From assembly GCA_020025675.1 (NCBI GenBank), contig JAHHRS010000018.1:1-34899 (forward strand): a DNA stretch of 34,899 nucleotides. The letters are read 5' to 3'. Both the position numbers and the translations under genes were made by a program. The notes beneath the pieces are model-generated. The model did not search any database. It worked only from the letters and a program-made list of their open reading frames with translations, and was not told the origin of the DNA. Origin of the DNA: Oscillospiraceae bacterium (GTDB taxonomy: Bacteria > Bacillota > Clostridia > Oscillospirales > Oscillospiraceae). This document shows positions 23,985 to 31,566 of the stretch, piece after piece (position 1 is the stretch's first letter; each line of letters starts with the position of its first letter).

Positions 23985-24245
23985 TTATCCACTTATCCCG
24001 TTGTCTATTATCTGTTCGGGAGAACAGCGCCGCATACCTAACACTTCCTCGGCGTAGCTCTCTATCTCCTCTAAGCTGAGCCTGTTTTCACATTCGACTG
24101 TAAGACACCTGTTCTCAATTTCAAGCTTATTTTTCTCCTTCTCCTGCTCCGACAGGCTTTCGCTTGCCGCAGCGATTGAAATTGAATTTAAAAGTGAGAA
24201 CACGAGAAGAATCGCTGAAAACAAAAGTCCTACCGCTCTGAACAA
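23985..24245 (-). CDS. ftsL: FtsL-like cell division protein
   Basis: A small bitopic protein of 86 residues: a very short N-terminus, one membrane helix (about 5-28) and a periplasmic-side coiled coil ('SLSEQEKEKNKLEIENR') ending in 'EEIESYAEEVLGMRRCSPEQI', the FtsL/DivIC-like tail. It connects DivIB and DivIC to FtsW and the PBP. Position between rsmH and the PBP gene is the classic ftsL slot. The start is a TTG at 24245 with only a weak purine-rich site; no ATG or GTG in frame would leave the helix intact, so expression may be kept low or depend on translation of rsmH 25 bases upstream. Sequence alone would not identify it; position and topology do. Confidence 0.82.
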   Translation of the reverse strand: MFRAVGLLFSAILLVFSLLNSISIAAASESLSEQEKEKNKLEIENRCLTVECENRLSLEEIESYAEEVLGMRRCSPEQIIDNGISG

Positions 24246-24270
24246 ATTTTCGCTGACAGTTTTTATAAAA

Positions 24271-25206
24271 TCACACTCTTTCCGCCACTCTCAGTTTGGC
24301 GCTTCTCGAGCGTGGATTTATCTCTATCTCCTCCGTACTCGGCAAAATAGGTTTGCGGCTTACGCTTTTAAGGGTCTGCACAAAGCCGCATGTGCAGATC
24401 GGTGCTTCTCTGGGACAGGTACAGCCTTTTTCACGGCGGTATATGCCGTTTTTAACTATTCTGTCCTCTAATGAATGGAATGATATAACGCACAGTCTGC
24501 CGCCTTTGTTTAACATATCGGGAGCTGTGTCCATCATCCGTTCCACCTCGCCCAGCTCATCGTTCACCGCTATTCTTATAGCCTGAAAGCTGCGCTTTGC
24601 CGGATGCTGCTTTTCCCGCAGCGCTGAGGCAGGCATGGCGGACTTAATTATATCCACCAGCTCCAGAGTGCTCTCAATCTCCTTTTTTTCACGGTGAGCA
24701 ATTATTGCGGAAACTATGCGCCGTGCATATTTTTCCTCACCGTAATCCCAAAGTATCCGCTGTAAACGTTCCTCCGGCCAGTGGTTCACCACCTCTTTTG
24801 CGGTAAGGGTAGCTGTATCGTCCATGCGCATATCCAGCGGTGCGTCATTCATATATGAAAAGCCTCTCTCAGCCTCATCAAGCTGAGGAGAGGAAACACC
24901 CAAATCAAAAAGCATACCGTCAACACCGGAAAGACCCAGGCGTCTTATAATATCGGCGGCATTTGAAAAAGTATCGTGTACAAAAGTAATTTTATCAAGG
25001 TAATCTTTTAAGCGTTCTTTTGAGCGTTTTATAGCGCTCTCGTCTCTGTCAATGCAGATAAGTCTGCCTGTTGTCAGGCGCTTTGCAATCTGAAAAGAGT
25101 GACCGCCTAGGCCGGTAGTTCCGTCAAGATAGATACCCTCCGGCTTTATGTTAAGATTTTCAATGCACTCATCCAAAAGGACTGAGACATGTTTCGGCAT
25201 ATCCAT
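24271..25206 (-). CDS. rsmH: 16S rRNA (cytosine(1402)-N(4))-methyltransferase RsmH (MraW)
   Basis: Methylates N4 of C1402 in the ribosomal P site using S-adenosylmethionine. At 311 residues it is full length. Motifs: 'HVSVLLDECIENL' at the start, SAM loop 'DGTTGLGGHS', 'ICIDRDESAI', 'FDLGVSSPQLDEAERGFSY', 'PLDMRMD', 'HPAKRSFQAIRIAVNDEL' and 'ISFHSLEDRIVK'. A Cys cluster ('GCTCPREAPICTCG') lies near the C-terminus, as in many Firmicute RsmH proteins. Its ATG shares one base with the mraZ stop (TAATG), indicating coupled translation. Confidence 0.98.
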   Translation of the reverse strand: MDMPKHVSVLLDECIENLNIKPEGIYLDGTTGLGGHSFQIAKRLTTGRLICIDRDESAIKRSKERLKDYLDKITFVHDTFSNAADIIRRLGLSGVDGMLFDLGVSSPQLDEAERGFSYMNDAPLDMRMDDTATLTAKEVVNHWPEERLQRILWDYGEEKYARRIVSAIIAHREKKEIESTLELVDIIKSAMPASALREKQHPAKRSFQAIRIAVNDELGEVERMMDTAPDMLNKGGRLCVISFHSLEDRIVKNGIYRREKGCTCPREAPICTCGFVQTLKSVSRKPILPSTEEIEINPRSRSAKLRVAERV

Positions 25207-25622
25207 TAAAATTCCAGCTCCTCCATAACGGCGGCAATATTCTCCGGTGTAGTCTCTATTTCAAATACGGACTTCCAAGTTTCACTGTCCCACAGTTCCG
25301 CATGGTTATTACAGCCCAGAACGGTAACATTTTTGGTTAGGCCCGCATAATCCCTCAAATTCTGGGGAATGAGAGCACGTCCCTGACTGTCCAGCTCGCA
25401 GCGGGCGGCATGGGCGAAAAGGGGGCGCATTTTCCTTTGCTTGACGTATGGCATGGCATTTACTCTGTCCGAAAAGACCTGCCAGTTCTCCGAAGAGTAG
25501 GCGCAGAGGCACTTATCCATAGATAGGGTGACAAAAAACACCTCACCCAGTTCATCCCTGAGCTTGGCAGGTATAAAAAGACGTCCCTTGTTGTCAAGGG
25601 AATGCTGGTATTCACCTGTCAA
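25206..25622 (-). CDS. mraZ: Transcriptional regulator MraZ
   Basis: First gene of the cluster. The 138-residue protein has two AbrB-like swapped-hairpin halves: 'GEYQHSLDNKGRLFIPAKLR' spread over residues 3-22 and 'CELDSQGRALIPQNLR' in the second half. MraZ forms a ring-shaped oligomer that binds tandem repeats ahead of its own gene and represses the dcw operon. The start is TTG at 25622, chosen because GGAGG lies 9 bases upstream and the family begins with M-x-G-E-Y/H. Matching repeats are present just upstream (separate entry), supporting autoregulation. Confidence 0.97.
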   Translation of the reverse strand: MTGEYQHSLDNKGRLFIPAKLRDELGEVFFVTLSMDKCLCAYSSENWQVFSDRVNAMPYVKQRKMRPLFAHAARCELDSQGRALIPQNLRDYAGLTKNVTVLGCNNHAELWDSETWKSVFEIETTPENIAAVMEELEF

Positions 25623-25634
25623 TGTTCTTCGCCT

Positions 25635-25681
25635 CCACTTCTTAGGGATTTAATGCCACAATACACCACTTCAAACCACTT
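25635..25681 (-). promoter_or_regulatory. MraZ operator: tandem GTGG repeats at 10-bp period
   Basis: On the minus strand GTGG cores occur at 25679, 25669 and 25659, exactly 10 bases apart, within AGTGGTTTGA, AGTGGTGTAT and TGTGGCATTA; a further AAGTGG ends at 25635. MraZ of several bacteria binds such short G-rich repeats one helical turn apart. They lie between the transcription start and the mraZ start codon. Confidence 0.82.
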
Positions 25682-25690
25682 TGCACTACC

Positions 25691-25719
25691 ATTATAGGTT
25701 GAACAGCGTTAAAAAGCAA
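25691..25719 (-). promoter_or_regulatory. Main sigma-A promoter of the mra/dcw cluster
   Basis: Minus-strand TTGCTT (25719-25714), 17-base spacer, TATAAT (25696-25691). Transcription should start near 25684, immediately before the MraZ repeats. Confidence 0.82.
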
Positions 25720-25862
25720 GGAAAATCTTCTGACGTTTTTTGTAATTTTTCCCCAAATATTTGTAACCTGTAATATTTAACCATTTTTTCCGTTCTTTTC
25801 CTCCACCGTGGTGCAAAAAGCTTAAAAGTGCGGCAGAAAGTATAAAGGTTTATATGCAGCCG

Positions 25863-25899
25863 TCCCCCACTTGACTGTTCTTTCGTTTTTCCCCCACTT
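25863..25899 (-). promoter_or_regulatory. Upstream pair of AAGTGGGGGA repeats
   Basis: Two identical 10-base copies (25899-25890 and 25872-25863 on the minus strand), 27 bases apart, share the AAGTGG core with the proximal MraZ boxes about 190-220 bases downstream. They lie in the 418-base gap 25623-26040. The rest of that gap holds the mraZ promoter, its operator and a terminator at its right end; I see no gene in it. Function inferred. Confidence 0.4.
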
Positions 25900-26000
25900 T
25901 TACCGTACCGAGGAAAAAGCGGTTCAGTCCCTGTCAAGGCTTATAAAAGCGGGTGCATGGTGAATTTTTTCAGGCGGGAACTATGCAGGTGTTATATAGC

Positions 26001-26023
26001 AAAAAGGACAGCCGAAGCTGCCC
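26001..26023 (-). terminator. Terminator of the uvrC-rsmD-coaD operon
   Basis: On the minus strand GGGCAGC (26023-26017), tetraloop TTCG, GCTGTCC (26012-26006), then TTTTT (26005-26001). A compact UUCG-capped hairpin 17 bases after the coiled-coil gene. Confidence 0.92.
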
Positions 26024-26040
26024 CTAAATAATATATGTAT

Positions 26041-26523
26041 TTAATTTCTGCGAACGGGTGTCATCCCTGATGCGGCGGAAATTGCACTGTGGGTATCTTT
26101 TATAACTCCCAGTGCCTGAGTCATGCTCTCCTCTGTCTGGCGCATAATTTCCTCCACATAGCTTCCGGCGGCTCTTCTGAGCTCGGCAGATTTCTGCTCG
26201 GCGGTGGCAATCATTTCCTCGCTTCTGGCTCTGGCTACACGAACTATCTCCTGCTCCTCTATCATGGAGCGGGCTTTTTCTTCAGCACTCTTGCGGAGAG
26301 CCTCGGCCTCACGCTTGGCGTTTCCTATAAACTCGTCTCTGGCCGTAACAAGGCGCTGAGCCTCGGCAATGGATGAAGGCAGGCTTGCTTTAATATCGTT
26401 TATAATATCTATGGCTTTTTCCCGCTCTATTATACACTTGTCATTTCCCAATGGCACGCCCCAAGCGTCAGTCACCATAGCGTAAAGGATATCAAGCAAT
26501 TCCATTACATCGCCGTTTGCCAT
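26041..26523 (-). CDS. Coiled-coil protein of unknown function, next to coaD
   Basis: About 160 residues beginning 'MANGDVMELLDILYAMV'. A short N-terminal helical region is followed by a long Glu/Arg/Ala-rich coiled coil (about residues 45-145, e.g. 'AKREAEALRKSAEEKARSM'), resembling ATP synthase subunit B/E or DivIVA-type stalks without a membrane segment. No catalytic motif. Similar proteins are often labelled 'ATPase' because of coiled-coil resemblance, which is not reliable. The ATG at 26523 is preferred over one at 26538, since the upstream one overlaps the GGAGGG site that serves the downstream one. That ATG shares one base with the coaD stop (TAATG). Possible scaffold or division-site factor; this is a guess from shape. 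Confidence 0.72.
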   Translation of the reverse strand: MANGDVMELLDILYAMVTDAWGVPLGNDKCIIEREKAIDIINDIKASLPSSIAEAQRLVTARDEFIGNAKREAEALRKSAEEKARSMIEEQEIVRVARARSEEMIATAEQKSAELRRAAGSYVEEIMRQTEESMTQALGVIKDTHSAISAASGMTPVRRN

Positions 26524-27017
26524 TATTTTACCCTCCATTCTCTGGCTTTAAGCCGAATATCTTCAATAATTTCATCTGGCACAAGCCCATGCAAGTCCGC
26601 GTCATACATAGCCATTTCCCGCACTACTGACGAGCTTAGGAAGGTATACTCCTCACTTGCGGTGAGAAACATGGTTTCAAGATGGGGATTTATGCGTTTA
26701 TTTATAAGGTTCATCTGAAACTCATATTCAAAGTCCGATGCTGCACGAAGACCTTTCACCAGCACCGGATCATCGTATTTTTTGGAAAACTCCGCCAAAA
26801 GGCCCCTTGAGCAATCCACCTGTACATTGGAAAACCGGTACAAAACTTTATTTAGCATGGAGAGTTTTTCCTCCACGGTAAACATAGGCTGGGACTTTGT
26901 GGAATTATGGCTTACGCACACAACCACGTTATCAAATATTTTTGCGCAGCGGGCTATAACATCCAGATGACCCATTGTAACAGGGTCAAAACTGCCGGGG
27001 CATATTGCTGTACTCAT
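26523..27017 (-). CDS. coaD: Phosphopantetheine adenylyltransferase (CoaD)
   Basis: Penultimate step of CoA synthesis: 4'-phosphopantetheine plus ATP gives dephospho-CoA. The 164-residue nucleotidyltransferase has 'CPGSFDPVTMGHLDVI' (with the HxGH-related TxGH motif, His17), 'KSQPMFTVEEKLSML', 'VLVKGLRAASDFEYEFQMNLIN' in parts (KGLRAASDFEYE) and 'TFLSSSVVREMA' (the ISSTxxR-like ATP motif). Its start overlaps the rsmD stop by 4 bases (ATGA). The rsmD-coaD pairing is very common in Firmicutes. Confidence 0.97.
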   Translation of the reverse strand: MSTAICPGSFDPVTMGHLDVIARCAKIFDNVVVCVSHNSTKSQPMFTVEEKLSMLNKVLYRFSNVQVDCSRGLLAEFSKKYDDPVLVKGLRAASDFEYEFQMNLINKRINPHLETMFLTASEEYTFLSSSVVREMAMYDADLHGLVPDEIIEDIRLKAREWRVK

Positions 27018-27556
27018 ATGCTGCCGTCCTTCTTATAAAAATTAAGCTTTACCTTACCGTAATTATAAACCTTGCCTTTTTTATACGGCAAATCCATATC
27101 AGGCAGGATTTTTGAGCGCTCGGACTCACAAACTATTATACCACCATCCGACAATATGTCAACCAAATTGATTATTTTTAAGGCTTTGTCATATAGATCG
27201 GAGTTATATGGGGGGTCTATAAAGATGATGTCGAACCTGCCGCAATTATTAAGAAAATCAATGGAATCCATGTTATGCACCTGTGCCTGAAAGCCGCAGG
27301 TTTTAAGATTTTCTTTTACAATATTTACACTATTTCTGCTTTTGTCAACGAACACCGCTTCCTTGGCTCCCCGGCTCAAACACTCAATTCCAAGCTGACC
27401 TGTACCGGCAAAAAGGTCAAGTACACGCCTGCCCTCAATATCAAACTGAATTATATTAAAAAGAGCCTCTTTCACCATATCGGTGCTGGGTCTTATGTCC
27501 ATTCCCTCAGGTGTTTTAAGTTTCTTTCCACCGGCCGAACCGGAAATCACTCTCAT
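27014..27556 (-). CDS. rsmD: 16S rRNA (guanine(966)-N(2))-methyltransferase RsmD
   Basis: A 180-residue Rossmann methyltransferase acting on 30S subunits. 'MRVISGSAGGKKLKTP' and 'RPSTDMVKEALFNI' open the family; the SAM site is 'VLDLFAGTGQLGIECLSRGA'; 'FIDPPYNSDLY' is the catalytic DPPY motif. It overlaps uvrC by 4 bases (ATGA) upstream and coaD by 4 bases downstream, so uvrC-rsmD-coaD appear to be translated as one coupled unit. Confidence 0.96.
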   Translation of the reverse strand: MRVISGSAGGKKLKTPEGMDIRPSTDMVKEALFNIIQFDIEGRRVLDLFAGTGQLGIECLSRGAKEAVFVDKSRNSVNIVKENLKTCGFQAQVHNMDSIDFLNNCGRFDIIFIDPPYNSDLYDKALKIINLVDILSDGGIIVCESERSKILPDMDLPYKKGKVYNYGKVKLNFYKKDGSI

Positions 27557-29373
27557 TTTTCTTCACTCTCTTCCCTGTGAAAATACATATATACGGCCTG
27601 TGCCGTATTCTTGGGCACCACCAGATTAAGCTGGCTGACGGTTGCATCTTTTATGTTTTTAACCGACTTAAAATACTTTATTAAATCATTGCGCCGCTTA
27701 GGGCCTACTCCCGGAATGTCATCCAGAGTGGAGCCGTAATGCTCCTTTCGCAGGCTGCGCTGATACTCGATAGCCGAGCGGTGGGTTTCCTCCTGAATAT
27801 TGCCTATAAGAGAGAACACCGCCTGATTTGTGTTTATACTGATTTCTCTGCCCTCCGGACTTATAAGTGCTCTTGTTCTGTGCCTGTCGTCTTTAACCAT
27901 GCCGAATATGGGCAGGGTTATTCCAAGCTCAGCTGCGGCACTTTCGGCGGTCATGGCGTGAGTTTGCCCGCCGTCAATTAAAAGCAGATCAGGCAGAGGG
28001 GAAAACTTCTCGTCTCCGTCTGCATATCGCTTTAAGCGCCTGTAAACCGCCTCATACATGCTGGCATAGTCGTCCCTTGTTTCGGTACTCTTTATGCGGA
28101 ATTTTCTGTAATCCCGCCGTTTTGGTCTGCCCTCCACATGAACGGTCATTGCGGCAACTATGCCGCTGTCTCCAAGGTTACTGACGTCAAAGGCTTCAAT
28201 CCTCTCTGGGTACACTTCCAGTTCCAGCGCCTTCTGTAACCACTCCAGAGTTTTTAAGCGGCGCTGAGCCAATGTGGTGCGTCTCTTTATCTCCTCCTGT
28301 GCGTTTATATCCGCCGCCTCGATAAGCCGCACCCGCTCCCCTCTCTGAGGACGTTCTATATAAATGCGTCTGCCTGAAATCTGGCTTAAAAGCTCCTCCG
28401 TATCTTCTCTGTCGGGAATATCGCAGGGCAGCAGAATTGACTTTGGCCAGCCCCCTCTGTGAGTGCTGTAATACTGTCGTATAAGACCGGAAACCGCCTC
28501 GGAATCCTCCTCCAAAGGTTCTTCCATCATTTCCACATCTTTTGAGACAAGGTCACCGTTCACAAAATGCAAAACGGTAAAGCAGCTTTTCGGCCCACGT
28601 CTGAAGCCTATTGCGTCGGTATCCGCAAAGGCGGTGGATATGACTCTCTGCTTATTCTGAAGCCTCTCAACTGCACGCAGCCTGTCCCGCAGCTCCGCCG
28701 CCCGCTCAAAGCGCAGCTCTTCGGCGGCCTGTTCCATCTGACTTTGAAGCTCTTCTATAAGCTCCCCGCTCTTTCCCTCCAATATTCTGAGGGCCTGAGA
28801 AAAACTGCGGCGGTAATCCTCACTGTCTTTTCCCCTTATACACCAGCCGGCGCATGTACCCATATGGTAATTTAAGCAGGGCCGCTCTTTTCCGATGTCT
28901 CTGGGCAGCTTTCTGCTGCAGTCAGGCAGGAGAAAAGCTTTATTTATGGTAGATATTATTTCCCTTGTGGTGCTCCGTCCCCCGTAGGGTCCGAAGTATT
29001 TCGCCCCGTCCTTGGGGGCTTTATTTGATATGGAAAGGCAGGGATATTCCGCCTTAACATCCGCCTTAATAAAGGGGTAGCCCTTATCATCTTTAAGCAG
29101 GATATTATATCGTGGTTTATGGCGCTTTATAAGTGAGTTTTCAAGTACCAGCGCCTCAAACTCACTTCCTGCAACAATTACGTCAAAATCCGCCACCTTA
29201 TCAACCATAGCCTGTACCTTAGGCAGGTGCTCGCCGTGAAAATAACTGCTGACACGGTTTTTGAGCTTTTTTGCCTTGCCCACATATATAACCTGAGAGT
29301 CAGAGTCCTTCATTATGTAAACCCCGGGGAGCAGGGGCAGATTATTGGCCTTTTCCGCCAGAGTTTCCGGCAT
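27553..29373 (-). CDS. uvrC: Excinuclease ABC subunit UvrC
   Basis: Makes the two incisions of nucleotide excision repair. About 606 residues: GIY-YIG nuclease at the N-terminus ('LPGVYIMKDSDSQVIYVGKA'), a Cys-containing segment ('CLNYHMGTCAGWC'), the UVR motif that binds UvrB (about 195-230, 'QMEQAAEELRFERAAELRDR'), the RNase H-like second nuclease ('IEAFDVSNL', 'PDLLLIDGGQTH', 'ETHRSAIEYQ') and a helix-hairpin-helix end ('LDDIPGVGPKRRNDLI'). The ATG at 29373 with AGGTGG about 8 bases upstream is preferred to an in-frame GTG at 29385 that overlaps this site. Upstream is a probable promoter and the terminator of the previous gene. Confidence 0.97.
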   Translation of the reverse strand: MPETLAEKANNLPLLPGVYIMKDSDSQVIYVGKAKKLKNRVSSYFHGEHLPKVQAMVDKVADFDVIVAGSEFEALVLENSLIKRHKPRYNILLKDDKGYPFIKADVKAEYPCLSISNKAPKDGAKYFGPYGGRSTTREIISTINKAFLLPDCSRKLPRDIGKERPCLNYHMGTCAGWCIRGKDSEDYRRSFSQALRILEGKSGELIEELQSQMEQAAEELRFERAAELRDRLRAVERLQNKQRVISTAFADTDAIGFRRGPKSCFTVLHFVNGDLVSKDVEMMEEPLEEDSEAVSGLIRQYYSTHRGGWPKSILLPCDIPDREDTEELLSQISGRRIYIERPQRGERVRLIEAADINAQEEIKRRTTLAQRRLKTLEWLQKALELEVYPERIEAFDVSNLGDSGIVAAMTVHVEGRPKRRDYRKFRIKSTETRDDYASMYEAVYRRLKRYADGDEKFSPLPDLLLIDGGQTHAMTAESAAAELGITLPIFGMVKDDRHRTRALISPEGREISINTNQAVFSLIGNIQEETHRSAIEYQRSLRKEHYGSTLDDIPGVGPKRRNDLIKYFKSVKNIKDATVSQLNLVVPKNTAQAVYMYFHREESEEK

Positions 29374-29400
29374 AGCAGTTCCCACCTTTCAAATGTTTTA

Positions 29401-29429
29401 ATTATACACGCTTTTCAGTCAAATTAAAA
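29401..29429 (-). promoter_or_regulatory. Possible promoter of uvrC operon
   Basis: Minus-strand TATAAT (29406-29401) is a perfect -10. The best -35 at 17 bases is TTTTAA (29429-29424), which is weak. It sits 28 bases before the uvrC ATG. Confidence 0.5.
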
Positions 29430-29472
29430 GAGTTTAATTACAAATTACATTACATGCGGCATTTTACGGCAG

Positions 29473-29511
29473 AAAAAAATCCGGGAAAGTTTCGGACACG
29501 AACTATTCCCG
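29473..29511 (-). terminator. Terminator of the phospholipase D-family gene
   Basis: On the minus strand CGGGAATAGTTCG (29511-29499) pairs imperfectly with CGAAACTTTCCCG and runs into a T tract (29479-29473). It lies 10 bases after the stop at 29521. Confidence 0.78.
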
Positions 29512-29520
29512 AATATTTCA

Positions 29521-30915
29521 TTAAAACAGATGGCGGAAAGGCCAGATAGCAACTCTGAGCAGATTGTAAGCTGCCCGTCTGGGAAAGGACAGTTTATGTA
29601 TCTGATAGTCCGGCCCCAATGACACCGTACCGTCGGGGAAAAAATGTCTTCCTGCATACTTTTGTTCCTGCGCCAGACTGCGCAGATGCTCATTAAGCTC
29701 CGGACAGTCAATGACCAGCATAAGTTCTGTGTTAAGATAAGTGCTTCTTATATCAAAGTTAAATGAACCAACCAGACTTAGATTGTCATCAATCAGTACA
29801 GTTTTTGCGTGGGATGAATGATGTTTGCTGTATTCATAAATATCTGCTCCGGTTTTCATTATATTTTTTCTCTCATTTAAATAGTCCGCACTGCCGAATA
29901 CGTTTGCTCCCGTCTCCACCGAATTTAAAATTATCTCAGTTTTCTTCCCGTTTTTTACCAGATTTGTAAGGTCAGCATACATTTGTTTATTACAGATGAG
30001 ATAGGGTGTCTGCACTATGCTCTCCTGTCCTGAATTCATAAGCCTTACTATACTGCTCCATAGCTTGGGCTCTTTGTTCTCCGGTTCAATGGGATTATGC
30101 AAAAGCCGAATACCCCTTGTAGGAATTGTACAGCTTTCCCAGTCAGTGGGAATAAAAGCCTGAGGGTAGGCAGTTTTGAGCATATCATAACGCTCACCGA
30201 GTTTTTCTGCTGCTTTATCCGTATTTTTATTAAGAGAAGGAAACGCTTTCGTGCAGGACATATTCCAAATTCTTCCGAAGTAATTCTTCAGCTGCCGCAG
30301 GGAGTTCTCGTCTGACGGCACATGACTGTATACCACAATATCCCGATCTATATCTTTCTTTTCCTGATAGTCACCAAGAGAGAGATTTTTTGTATTTCTG
30401 CCGCCGAGTATGTAAACCGAATTGTCTGAAATCAGGTATTTGTCATGCATTCTGTAATTGAGTTTCCAAGGTTTCAAAATGTTCACCGGATTATAAACTC
30501 TTACCTCCACGTTGTCAGCGCTGCTGAGCGCCTGAAAGTTCTTGCTCAGCTTTAAATTTGCAAGTGAAGTAATTCCGTCTACTATTATGCGTACATTGAC
30601 GCCCCTGTCCGCCGCATTTAAAAGAGCCGCCATAATGTCACGTCCGCTTTCGTCATCAACAAAGCTGTATGTGGACAGTATCAGTTCTTCCTTTGCCTCT
30701 TCTATTGCCCGCAAACGCCAAATAAGGGCATCCTTATTATCATCTACGCACAAAACTCTTTCGTTGGCATTGCCTAAATCAATCGGATACGGCACCGCAC
30801 CCCTTAGGGTGACTTTCTTATGAAAGCGGGGAATGATAATACATGAAACAAGCAGTATCAAAACAAACGCCACCAGTGTAAGTAATATAATATTTTTCAT
30901 TGATGTTTTTGTCAT
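29521..30915 (-). CDS. Phospholipase D-family protein (cardiolipin synthase-like)
   Basis: About 464 residues. One N-terminal membrane helix (about 9-28) precedes two PLD half-domains, each with an HxKxxxxD motif: 'HDKYLISD' (with 'GGRNTKNLS') and 'HAKTVLIDD' (with 'LVGSFNFDIRS'). Two HKD motifs form one active site. Members transfer phosphatidyl groups (cardiolipin synthase) or cut phosphodiesters; the 'GSFN.D.RS..LNTE' ending is typical of cardiolipin-synthase-like proteins, but several paralogues exist, so substrate is uncertain. The length matches the family. The likely start is ATG at 30915; a longer TTG start at 30933 overlaps the GGGGA site. It is monocistronic, with its own terminator. 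No clear promoter was found upstream. Confidence 0.86.
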   Translation of the reverse strand: MTKTSMKNIILLTLVAFVLILLVSCIIIPRFHKKVTLRGAVPYPIDLGNANERVLCVDDNKDALIWRLRAIEEAKEELILSTYSFVDDESGRDIMAALLNAADRGVNVRIIVDGITSLANLKLSKNFQALSSADNVEVRVYNPVNILKPWKLNYRMHDKYLISDNSVYILGGRNTKNLSLGDYQEKKDIDRDIVVYSHVPSDENSLRQLKNYFGRIWNMSCTKAFPSLNKNTDKAAEKLGERYDMLKTAYPQAFIPTDWESCTIPTRGIRLLHNPIEPENKEPKLWSSIVRLMNSGQESIVQTPYLICNKQMYADLTNLVKNGKKTEIILNSVETGANVFGSADYLNERKNIMKTGADIYEYSKHHSSHAKTVLIDDNLSLVGSFNFDIRSTYLNTELMLVIDCPELNEHLRSLAQEQKYAGRHFFPDGTVSLGPDYQIHKLSFPRRAAYNLLRVAIWPFRHLF

Positions 30916-31080
30916 AGTATGTACTGTCCCCAATATTTTTCTTTATTTGATAAAAAGCCTCTTTTTTGGCAAACAGTAATTTTAGCAACTTTATTTTAAC
31001 AAATCTAAAAATTTATCTTAACAATCTGTGAACGGGACTTAAACCATTATATTTTCGTTTTTTCCCCGTATTACAGTAAT

Positions 31081-31124
31081 AAAAATACGGCACAGTCCTT
31101 TTTCTTAGGACTGTACCGTATTTT
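31081..31124. terminator. Terminator of the HPr gene
   Basis: Arms AAAATACGGCACAGTCCT (31082-31099) and AGGACTGTACCGTATTTT (31107-31124) pair with one mismatch. On the minus strand T residues follow (31081 and below). It lies 16 bases after the HPr stop and could act both ways. Confidence 0.92.
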
Positions 31125-31140
31125 CGCTTTTTAGCTTTTA

Positions 31141-31404
31141 TTACTCGGAAAAGTCAGAGTCAATAAGCTGAGAAAGGGTCTCGATGGCATCTTCCTCATC
31201 AGCTCCGTCAGCAATGATGGAAACAGCAGTTCCCTTTACAATGCCCAGAGATAGAACTCCCAGAAGGCTCTTTGCGTTAACGCGTCTGTCTTCTTTCTCA
31301 ACCCAGATGCTGCTCTTGAACTCGTTGGCTTTCTGAATGAAGAAAGTCGCGGGTCTGGCATGAAGACCAACTTGATTGTTAATGACTACTTCTTTGGTTA
31401 TCAT
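31141..31404 (-). CDS. ptsH: HPr family phosphocarrier protein
   Basis: An 87-residue protein of the PTS. 'NQVGLHARPATFFIQ' holds the phosphate-accepting His15 and 'NAKSLLGVLSLGI' the regulatory Ser46 targeted by HPr kinase in Firmicutes. Using ATG at 31404 gives exactly the canonical numbering (H15, S46). An in-frame GTG at 31413 would add three residues but overlaps the AAGGAG site. As His15 is present it is HPr, not Crh. It takes phosphate from enzyme I and, when phosphorylated at Ser46, supports CcpA-dependent carbon control. ptsI, hprK and any permease are not in the window. It has its own promoter with an inverted repeat, and a strong terminator. Confidence 0.95.
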   Translation of the reverse strand: MITKEVVINNQVGLHARPATFFIQKANEFKSSIWVEKEDRRVNAKSLLGVLSLGIVKGTAVSIIADGADEEDAIETLSQLIDSDFSE

Positions 31405-31480
31405 ACTCGCCACTCCTTATTATAATCGTAATACGAACGCAGAGTTTATTTTTCCCATCGAAAAAAATGTTCTGCTTATA

Positions 31481-31502
31481 TAGCTTAACAAATTTTAAGC
31501 TA
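31481..31502. repeat. Inverted repeat within the HPr promoter
   Basis: TAGCTTAA (31481-31488) and TTAAGCTA (31495-31502) are perfect 8-base inverted arms around 6 bases. The repeat fills the spacer and covers the -10 of the HPr promoter, a typical place for a repressor operator. The binding protein is unknown. Confidence 0.55.
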
Positions 31503-31510
31503 ATCGTCAA
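31482..31510 (-). promoter_or_regulatory. Promoter of the HPr gene
   Basis: Minus-strand TTGACG (31510-31505), 17-base spacer, TAAGCT (31487-31482). The -10 keeps the key TA and T. The leader would be about 70 bases, ending in AAGGAG. Confidence 0.6.
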
Positions 31511-31566
31511 CAGCTTTCGACTGTTTCGTTATTTTAAACATTATTTTAAGTGCAAATACAAATTTT

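Noticed and set aside
25911..25990. TTGACA-like element in the gap upstream of mraZ as a second promoter
   Set aside because: No acceptable -10 lies 16-18 bases downstream on the minus strand.
30934..31080. Promoter for the phospholipase D-family gene
   Set aside because: Several TAAAAT and TTGTTA pieces occur, but no pair has correct spacing, so no site is claimed.
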